Source of the DNA: Bacteroidales bacterium | GTDB lineage: Bacteria > Bacteroidota > Bacteroidia > Bacteroidales > P3 | Direction: 5' to 3' | Length of the DNA: 46,012 nt | NCBI GenBank assembly: GCA_016296345.1 | Contig: JAEDJL010000012.1 | Coordinates: 1-46,012, forward strand | Shown: piece by piece, positions 40,632 to 46,012 of the stretch | Position numbering within the stretch: the stretch's first letter is position 1 | Layout: each line of letters opens with the position of its first letter | Program-made: the position numbers and the translations under genes | Notes under the pieces: generated by a model | What the model saw: the letters and a program-made list of their open reading frames with translations, nothing else | What the model was told of the DNA's origin: nothing | The model's database searches: none

Positions 40632-41114
40632 TCATTTTTTGAAATCTTCTGCTGATATGGTTATTTCTTTGGGAATGAATTTTGAGACGTCTCTTCCGAA
40701 TGACAAAATCTCTCTTACGAGTGAGGAAGAGATTGCTGCGTCGTCGGGTTTGGTCATCAGGAATACTGTTTCAATCTCTTCTGCCAATTCTTGGTTGATT
40801 CGGGCAATGTTTCTCTCATATTGAAAATCCGAAGAGTTCCTTAATCCTCTCAAAATGTACTTTGCTCCGACTTGTCGGCAGAAATCGACAGTCAAACTGT
40901 CGAATGTGACAACTTCAACCTTGTCATATTTTGCGAAAGTCTGCTTTATCCATTCTATTCTCTTGTCTAAGGAAAACACAGAGTGCTTTGCCGTGTTGCA
41001 ACCGACGGCTACAATTATTTTGTCGAACATTGGCAATGCTCTTTCGACAATGCTCTGATGTCCTTTGGTAATCGGGTCAAAACTTCCGGGGAATAGTGCT
41101 GTTTGTTTCTCCAT
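40632..41114 (-). CDS. coaD: Phosphopantetheine adenylyltransferase
   Basis: This 160-residue enzyme makes dephospho-CoA from 4-phosphopantetheine and ATP. It starts with the nucleotidyltransferase motif F-P-G-S-F-D-P-I-T-K-G-H, then has L-R-G-L-R-N-S-S-D-F and the S-S-S-L-V-R-E motif. Length is normal. It lies 3 nt from the upstream barrel gene. Confidence 0.96.
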   Translation of the reverse strand: MEKQTALFPGSFDPITKGHQSIVERALPMFDKIIVAVGCNTAKHSVFSLDKRIEWIKQTFAKYDKVEVVTFDSLTVDFCRQVGAKYILRGLRNSSDFQYERNIARINQELAEEIETVFLMTKPDDAAISSSLVREILSFGRDVSKFIPKEITISAEDFKK

Positions 41115-41117
41115 TTC

Positions 41118-41849
41118 TCAGTATGATGTTCTGTTGATATTTCTGTCTAACTCCTTGCTGCTGCGTTCGTTCAGCATATAGATGAAGCGAAAGCTCAAAT
41201 AGTTGTTTTTGAAATTTCTGCTCCACGATTTGTATTCCTGTGTGCCTGCCGGGTATCCGTTATAAAACCATACGTCTTCCCTTATCGGAATGAGCGAGTA
41301 TTGGTATCGGAAGCTGAATTTGAGCTTTTCCCAAATTTTGAAGCGGATTTCGGCAACTATGTCAAGGTCATTTTTTAGGAAAGCAGGGGTTGGAGGATAG
41401 TCAAAGGGTCGTTCAAATCCGCTGATTACTTCTTCGGGTAAGCCCCAGTCTTCTTTTATTTTGATGAGTCTGCCATACTGCAAACCAAGACCGAAAGTCC
41501 AACCGCCCTTTGTGTCAATGAAGTGAAGCATAAGGGGAATGTCTATGTAGGAAAGGGTAGTCTTATAGGCAAAAGGGTCGAGTGTTTCTCTTGCTCCTCG
41601 TTGCGAGAAAAGGATTTCCAAACTAGCCTGCCAGCCTTGGTAAGGGCGTTTCATATCAAAGGGAACCATGATACCCAAACCTGCCTGTGGTGCAACTTTC
41701 TTGTAGCCATAGACTTCGTCTCCGTCAATTTGCGAAAGGTTTAAGCCGAGTACGGTGTAGGCTTTGAAGATTTGGGCATTCGTTTGGAGCGAAAGTGCCG
41801 ACAGAATGAGAATGCCTGCCAATATGGCTGCGATTTTATTTCTTGTCAT
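41118..41849 (-). CDS. PorT-like outer-membrane beta-barrel protein
   Basis: This 243-residue protein has a signal peptide (cleavage near T-N-A-Q). It has the outer-membrane barrel style of PorT/OmpW-like proteins (Y-T-V-L-G-L-N-L-S-Q, A-G-L-G-I-M-V-P, L-E-I-L-F-S-Q-R-G, L-S-Y-I-D-I-P-L-M-L). PorT is a type IX secretion component in some Bacteroidota, but several unrelated barrels share this pattern and no other T9SS gene is here. It lies 15 nt after tex. Confidence 0.65.
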   Translation of the reverse strand: MTRNKIAAILAGILILSALSLQTNAQIFKAYTVLGLNLSQIDGDEVYGYKKVAPQAGLGIMVPFDMKRPYQGWQASLEILFSQRGARETLDPFAYKTTLSYIDIPLMLHFIDTKGGWTFGLGLQYGRLIKIKEDWGLPEEVISGFERPFDYPPTPAFLKNDLDIVAEIRFKIWEKLKFSFRYQYSLIPIREDVWFYNGYPAGTQEYKSWSRNFKNNYLSFRFIYMLNERSSKELDRNINRTSY

Positions 41850-41864
41850 ATCGTTTGAGTTGAT

Positions 41865-44081
41865 TTACTTTTTGGTTTTTGATTTATTACTTTTTGATTT
41901 GTCGAGAGTTTCGGGCAACATAGAGAGCGAAATCCTCTTTTTGACATAATCAACTTCGCTTACTCTCACCCTGACACGCTGACCAAGTTGCAACACCTCG
42001 CCCACATCGGAAACGAAATCTTCGCTTATGTTACTTATGTGCAGCAGTCCGTCGGTGTGTACGCCCAAATCAATAAACGCTCCGAAAGCTGTTATATTGC
42101 TTACCCTGCCGTAGAGCCACTGATTGACGTATAGCTCTTCTATGGTGTCGATTGAGTTGTCGTATTCCTGCTCCGAGAACATTGTTCGACTTTCTCTGCC
42201 CGGGTTTGCGAGTTCTTGCATGATGTCATCGAGCGTCGGCAGCCCGCAGTCTTTGCTTACATAGCGTTCAATCTTCACTTTGTTGCGTGCTTCCTTGTTT
42301 TCGATAAGTTCTTTTACCGAACAATGTGCGTCTCTTGCCATTTGCTCCACAAGAGGGTAGCGTTCGGGGTGAACAGCTGTTGTATCCAAAGGATTGTCGG
42401 AGGCTTTCACTCTCAAAAATCCTGCTGCCTGCTCAAAGGCTTTTGCTCCGAAGCGTTTGACTTTGAGTAATTCTTTTCGGGAACGAAAAGCCCCGTGAGT
42501 GTTTCGGTATTCCACTATGTTCTTTGCAAGAGAAGGACCAATTCCCGAGACGTATGAGAGTAATTTTGGGCTGGCTGTGTTGAGTTCGACGCCGACCGAA
42601 TTGACGCAACTGATAACTTGATTGTTTAAGCTCTCTTCCAAAAGTGATTGATTGACATCGTGTTGATACTGACCTACGCCAATAGATTTTGGATCTATCT
42701 TTATAAGTTCTGCCAACGGGTCTTGCATTCGGCGACCTATGCTCACAGCACCTCGGATGGTGATGTCATAATCGCCGAGTTCCTCAATGGCAATGTCCGA
42801 AGCCGAATAGACCGATGCACCGTCTTCATTCACCATGCTGATTATAGGTTTTGTGTCAAAGACTGTCTCTTTCACCAATTTCAGCGTCTCTTTTGATGCT
42901 GTGCCATTGCCGATTGCAATCGCTTGAATATTAAATTGCTTTGCCCATGTATGCAGTTGCTCTTTTGCTTTTTCGCTTTGAGATAGGTAAATGAGGTTGT
43001 GATACAACAGCTTGCCTTGTGCATCTAAGCATACGCACTTGCAGCCTGTCCTAAACCCCGGGTCGATTGCCAAAACTCTCTTCTCGCCCAAGGGAGGCGA
43101 CAAAAGAAGCTGACGCAAGTTCTCTGCAAATATTTCAACAGCCACTTTGTCGGCTTTGTCCTTCAATTCGTTACGCAGTTCGTTCTGAAGCGATGGTTCA
43201 AGTAGGCGTTTGTAACAATTTCTTGCCGCAAGCTCTTTCTGAAAGCTGCAACTGCCCGATTTTTTTCGCCTGATACATCTGTACAGAAGGAAATTTTCGG
43301 CTTTTTCATCGTCCGAAGGCTTGATTGAAAGGCGTATATTGCCGGCTTTTTCTTCTCTGAAATAAGCCAAAATCCTGTGGGAAGGAGCAGAGAGTGCGTA
43401 CTCGTTTTTATAAGACGGCGTTTCATTTTTGCAAAACGCCGTTTTGTCCGACTGAAACGACGTTTCAGCAGCGTAAAACGCCGTTTTATTTTTGTCTTTC
43501 TTAATCTCTGTGGCACAGATAGTTGCATATCGTCTGAAATACTCCCTCATTGCAGAACGGATTGAGGCATTTTCGTTAATGTTTGCCGCAACTATATCTC
43601 TTGCTCCCTCCAATGCTTCCTGCACACTGCCGACCTGCTTTGACAAGCTGACGAGTTCTTTTGCTCGTTTGTCGATGTCGCAATCTGCTTCCTTCATTAT
43701 CAAATCTGCAAGGGGCTGCAAGCCTTTTTGTTTGGCAATTTCGGCTCTTGTTTTCCTTTTCGGCTTGAACGGAAGGTACAAATCTTCCAATTCGGACAAG
43801 GTTTTGGCATTCTTAATGTCAGACTTTAATTTATCAGTCAGAAAACCTTGTTTGTCAATGCTTTCTATTATAGTCTGTCGTCTTGCTTCCAACAGACTGA
43901 GTTCTTCGCTGCGTTTCTTTACTCGGGCAATCATCACTTCGTTCATGCAGTCGGTTGCTTCCTTTCGATAACGTGCAATGAAAGCAACGCTGCAATCGTC
44001 CCCAATCAGGCGTAACACATTCTCTACCGCCCGAACCTTCAATTCAAGCTCCCTTGCAATCCTCTCGGCAAACTCTTTCAT
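41865..44081 (-). CDS. tex: Tex-family RNA-binding transcription accessory protein with in-frame repeat array
   Basis: This 738-residue protein has the Tex order: an N-terminal helical domain, a YqgF/RNase H-like domain (V-L-A-I-D-P-G-F-R-T-G-C near residue 335), helix-hairpin-helix motifs (S-G-I-G-P-S-L-A near 510) and a C-terminal S1 domain (about 648-715). Tex proteins bind RNA and affect transcription. Residues 199-224 are encoded by four units of the 21-bp repeat, read as N-K-T-A-F, A-E-T-S-F, D-K-T-A-F and N-E-T-P-S. They lie just before the conserved A-P-S-H-R. It starts 21 nt after trmH. Confidence 0.93.
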   Translation of the reverse strand: MKEFAERIARELELKVRAVENVLRLIGDDCSVAFIARYRKEATDCMNEVMIARVKKRSEELSLLEARRQTIIESIDKQGFLTDKLKSDIKNAKTLSELEDLYLPFKPKRKTRAEIAKQKGLQPLADLIMKEADCDIDKRAKELVSLSKQVGSVQEALEGARDIVAANINENASIRSAMREYFRRYATICATEIKKDKNKTAFYAAETSFQSDKTAFCKNETPSYKNEYALSAPSHRILAYFREEKAGNIRLSIKPSDDEKAENFLLYRCIRRKKSGSCSFQKELAARNCYKRLLEPSLQNELRNELKDKADKVAVEIFAENLRQLLLSPPLGEKRVLAIDPGFRTGCKCVCLDAQGKLLYHNLIYLSQSEKAKEQLHTWAKQFNIQAIAIGNGTASKETLKLVKETVFDTKPIISMVNEDGASVYSASDIAIEELGDYDITIRGAVSIGRRMQDPLAELIKIDPKSIGVGQYQHDVNQSLLEESLNNQVISCVNSVGVELNTASPKLLSYVSGIGPSLAKNIVEYRNTHGAFRSRKELLKVKRFGAKAFEQAAGFLRVKASDNPLDTTAVHPERYPLVEQMARDAHCSVKELIENKEARNKVKIERYVSKDCGLPTLDDIMQELANPGRESRTMFSEQEYDNSIDTIEELYVNQWLYGRVSNITAFGAFIDLGVHTDGLLHISNISEDFVSDVGEVLQLGQRVRVRVSEVDYVKKRISLSMLPETLDKSKSNKSKTKK
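43412..43487 (-). repeat. Four-unit 21-bp palindromic array inside tex
   Basis: Units are centred at 43418, 43439, 43460 and 43481 (exact 21-bp steps), central bases on the plus strand G, C, A, C, so two units are slightly worn. On the coding strand it adds 7 codons per unit in the frame N-K-T-A-F. Confidence 0.9.
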
Positions 44082-44102
44082 TTTGCGGAAATTATATTTT
44101 GT

Positions 44103-44801
44103 CTATTCAAACAATCGTTTAAGGATTTCTTTTTCGACTTTGTCGCTGTGGCGAATGGAGTGTTTTGCCCATTTTATGAGGGTATCCAATCGTCTTTGTT
44201 CGTTTAAGTGATAGTTTATCCCAGATGCTCTAAGTCGTTCGGTAAGAGAATACATCGTAATGGCTGCACTGACCGAAATATTGTAGCTTTCGGTAAAACC
44301 ATACATTGGTATTTTCATGCAGATGTCCGCCATACTTTTGGCAAGTGGCGAAAGCCCTTCTTTTTCGGTGCCAAACATGATTGCAAGCGGCTTGTCAATC
44401 GGAATTTCGGGCAGAGAGACGTCCTTTTCGGCAGGAAGAGTGGCAACAAGTGTGTATCCGTCGGATTTTAACTTCGACAAGCAGTCGGCAGTGTTGTTTT
44501 CGTTGCGATTGAAGCGGTGAAGGTCCAACCAGTTGTTTGCTCCGAGAGCCACATCGGGGTTGAGAACATAGTCGTTGTTGTTCTCGATGACGAAAATCTG
44601 TTGAACACCGAGACATTCTGCCGTGCGGAGTACCGCAGAGGCGTTTTGAGGCTGATAAATGTTCTCGAGAACTATGCTCAAATGGTCGGTTCTTTGCTCT
44701 ATTACCTTTTCAAACAGCTCTGTTCTGCTTGGTGAAATCATCTCACACAAGGTTTTGTAATATTGTTGCTTCTGTTCAAAATTCAAATCTTTCAAGTTCA
44801 T
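44103..44801 (-). CDS. trmH: TrmH-family RNA 2'-O-ribose methyltransferase
   Basis: This 232-residue SPOUT enzyme has an N-terminal extension of about 45 residues. The three SpoU motifs follow: N-I-Y-Q-P-Q-N-A-S-A-V-L-R-T-A-E (motif 1, catalytic Arg region), M-F-G-T-E-K-E-G-L-S (motif 2) and I-P-M-Y-G-F-T-E-S-Y-N-I-S-V-S-A-A (motif 3). It resembles tRNA Gm18 methyltransferase TrmH more than rRNA RlmB. It starts the minus-strand run with tex, 21 nt apart. Confidence 0.88.
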   Translation of the reverse strand: MNLKDLNFEQKQQYYKTLCEMISPSRTELFEKVIEQRTDHLSIVLENIYQPQNASAVLRTAECLGVQQIFVIENNNDYVLNPDVALGANNWLDLHRFNRNENNTADCLSKLKSDGYTLVATLPAEKDVSLPEIPIDKPLAIMFGTEKEGLSPLAKSMADICMKIPMYGFTESYNISVSAAITMYSLTERLRASGINYHLNEQRRLDTLIKWAKHSIRHSDKVEKEILKRLFE

Positions 44802-44835
44802 CTTGTCAAATCTTTGCTATCAACATTCTAAAACG

Positions 44836-44843
44836 CAAAATTA
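44836..44843 (-). promoter_or_regulatory. -7 box for trmH
   Basis: On the minus strand TAATTTTG matches TAnnTTTG, 35 nt before the ATG; no clear -33 box. Confidence 0.45.
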
Positions 44844-44881
44844 AACAATCTCTTCGGATATAAGTGCCTTTTTTGTGGCTT

Positions 44882-44894
44882 AAAACGCTGTTTT
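44882..44894 (+). repeat. Single decayed 21-bp-family unit
   Basis: AAAACGCTGTTTT differs by one base from the unit; centre 44888. Confidence 0.5.
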
Positions 44895-45233
44895 GGTCGT
44901 CTTTTTGCTTTGTCGAACAGGCAGAGGCTTGTTTTGATTGTAAGTTTCGGGCTTTTCAAATTGCTGTGATACATATATATTATTGTATATTGAGAGATGG
45001 TGTTTTCGTTTGATTAAAAGAAGTCTTTGTTGTGTTGATTGAGTTTTGGGATTATTTTCGTCAAAACGAATAATTATTCTGTTTTCTTTGTTTATCTGTG
45101 TTACAAAAAGGAATTGTCGAATATGTTTAATCTTGTTTCAAGGAGCTGTTTTTGTGCCTTTTGGCTTGAAATTGTTGGGATTTGTTTTGTCGGTTCAAAA
45201 AAATGTTGTAATTTTACCGACCAAATAAGTAGA

Positions 45234-46012
45234 ATGGAAAAGCGCTGGACGATAAAACAAAAGGGTGATAGTGAGTTGATTGGAGCTTTGGCAAGGAGGC
45301 TTTGCCCTATTGAAAATGCCACAAGAGATGAGTTTCGCACCTATGAAATAGTTGCGTCTCTTCTTGTGCAGAGGGGTATATGCAGCTATGAGGAAGCAGA
45401 AAAATTCTTTCGTCCCAAGTATGAGCATTTGCACGATTCTTTCCTTATGAACGACATGGAGAAGGCAGTGGAAAGAATAATGCTTGCAATAAAGGCAGAA
45501 GAGAAGATTTTGATTTACGGAGACTATGACGTGGACGGGACTTCTGCCGTGGCGTTGGTTTATTCCTATCTCGAAAAGTTTTACACCGAAATAGATTTCT
45601 ACATACCCGACAGATACAAAGAAGGTTACGGAGTGTCGTTCCAAGGTGTCGATTGGGCAGATGAAAATGATTTCAAGCTGATTATTTGTCTTGATTGCGG
45701 CATAAAGGCTCACAAGGAAATTGCATACGCCAAACAAAAAGGCATAGACTTTATTGTGTGCGACCACCATCTTCCTTCGGATACTCTGCCCGATGCTTGG
45801 GCAGTGTTAGACCCCAAAAGGTGCGATTCTAATTATCCTTATAAGGAGTTGAGCGGCTGTGGCATAGGTTTCAAATTGGTGTCTGCATTGCAGAGAGAGA
45901 GAAATCTTCCGTTTGATGACTTGTTGGAGTATTTGGATTTGGTCGCAATAAGTATTGCAGCCGACGTTGTGCCGCTCACAGGTGAGAACAGAGTGTTGGC
46001 ATATTATGGTAA
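45234..46012 (+). CDS. recJ: Single-stranded-DNA exonuclease RecJ, N-terminal part
   Basis: This runs off the window; about 259 residues are seen. RecJ degrades single-stranded DNA 5' to 3' in recombination and mismatch repair. The DHH-family motifs are present: I-Y-G-D-Y-D-V-D-G-T-S near residue 97, C-D-H-H-L-P near 176, and A-I-S-I-A-A-D-V-V-P near the visible end. The ATG at 45234 begins M-E-K-R-W. The C-terminal part lies beyond the window. Confidence 0.9.
   Translation, partial: MEKRWTIKQKGDSELIGALARRLCPIENATRDEFRTYEIVASLLVQRGICSYEEAEKFFRPKYEHLHDSFLMNDMEKAVERIMLAIKAEEKILIYGDYDVDGTSAVALVYSYLEKFYTEIDFYIPDRYKEGYGVSFQGVDWADENDFKLIICLDCGIKAHKEIAYAKQKGIDFIVCDHHLPSDTLPDAWAVLDPKRCDSNYPYKELSGCGIGFKLVSALQRERNLPFDDLLEYLDLVAISIAADVVPLTGENRVLAYYG

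Larger units (their letters stand above)
44802..45233. other. AT-rich intergenic region between trmH and recJ
   Basis: This 432-nt gap holds the trmH -7 box, one decayed repeat unit (AAAACGCTGTTTT at 44882-44894), a TA-rich stretch near 44972-44990 and a possible weak recJ promoter before 45234. The short + frame at 45046-45228 has no recognisable protein features, so I do not call it. Confidence 0.6.

Noticed and set aside
41118..41849. A type IX secretion locus
   Set aside because: Only one PorT-like barrel is present, with no other secretion component nearby.
45046..45228. A 60-residue gene before recJ
   Set aside because: It is AT-rich, has no start signal or conserved features and overlaps the likely recJ promoter area.

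Overview
The window is a 46 kb piece of a Bacteroidales-like chromosome (phylum Bacteroidota). The evidence is the recurring -7 promoter box TAnnTTTG (often with TTG or TTTG 18-23 bp upstream), few Shine-Dalgarno sequences, secreted proteins whose signal peptides end in A-Q, a PorT-like outer-membrane barrel, an OstA-like protein, an IspG carrying a Bacteroidota-type insert, and a lysine-fermentation fragment kamA-kamB-kamC. I see no phage, insertion sequence, integrase or CRISPR array; almost all genes are housekeeping.

Layout. 1-413 (-) is the start of a lipid-linked polysaccharide flippase-like protein. 493-8753 (+) holds a HAD phosphatase, a Nudix protein, a LutA-like Fe-S protein, a radical SAM protein, rlmN, ispG, a membrane-anchored NUC1 nuclease and a polytopic GT-C-like protein, many of them overlapping or nearly touching. 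8804-14569 (+) holds rdgB, a DUF2148 protein, serS, a coiled-coil/barrel protein, an amidohydrolase and a SUMF1-fold protein, convergent with a yebC-family gene (-). 15587-27899 (+) holds two envelope proteins, trkA-trkH, a BadF-type kinase, purA, a PepSY-like protein, an OstA-like protein and grpE-dnaJ. 28013-31723 (-) is the operon ribE-hflX-mscS-flippase-like. 32243-37737 (+) holds a rhomboid protease, a UspA-like protein, a small membrane protein and kamABC. Then come tRNA-Ser(CGA) and prmC (-), divergent from ribD (+). 40031-44801 (-) is trmH-tex-PorT-like-coaD-flavin reductase, and recJ (+) runs off the right edge.

The most unusual content is a dispersed family of short palindromic repeats. 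Its unit is a 13-nt quasi-palindrome, AAAACGGCGTTTT or its complement AAAACGCCGTTTT, followed by an 8-nt linker. It repeats at 21 bp (rarely 22), nearly always as four units. There are eight arrays (at 6377, 11229, 17760, 20911, 27936, 31842, 39943 and 43412) plus single or decayed units at 1147, 15499, 26050, 34004 and 44882. Five intergenic arrays sit just after stop codons, where a terminator is expected. Two arrays lie inside genes, in the nuclease and in tex. Because 21 bp is seven codons, they read through in frame, and both use the same frame to encode heptads of the form N-K-T-A-F-x-x. A decayed unit ends the HAD gene in that frame, and another unit forms the possible start of grpE in a different frame. 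I know of no description of this family; in-frame palindromic elements of Rickettsia are the nearest analogy.

Pathways seen together: riboflavin (ribE, ribD), K+ uptake (trkA, trkH), the Hsp70 co-chaperones (grpE, dnaJ), rRNA/tRNA modification and translation (rlmN, trmH, prmC, serS), and part of lysine catabolism (kamA with the reactivase genes kamB and kamC, but no kamD or kamE in the window).
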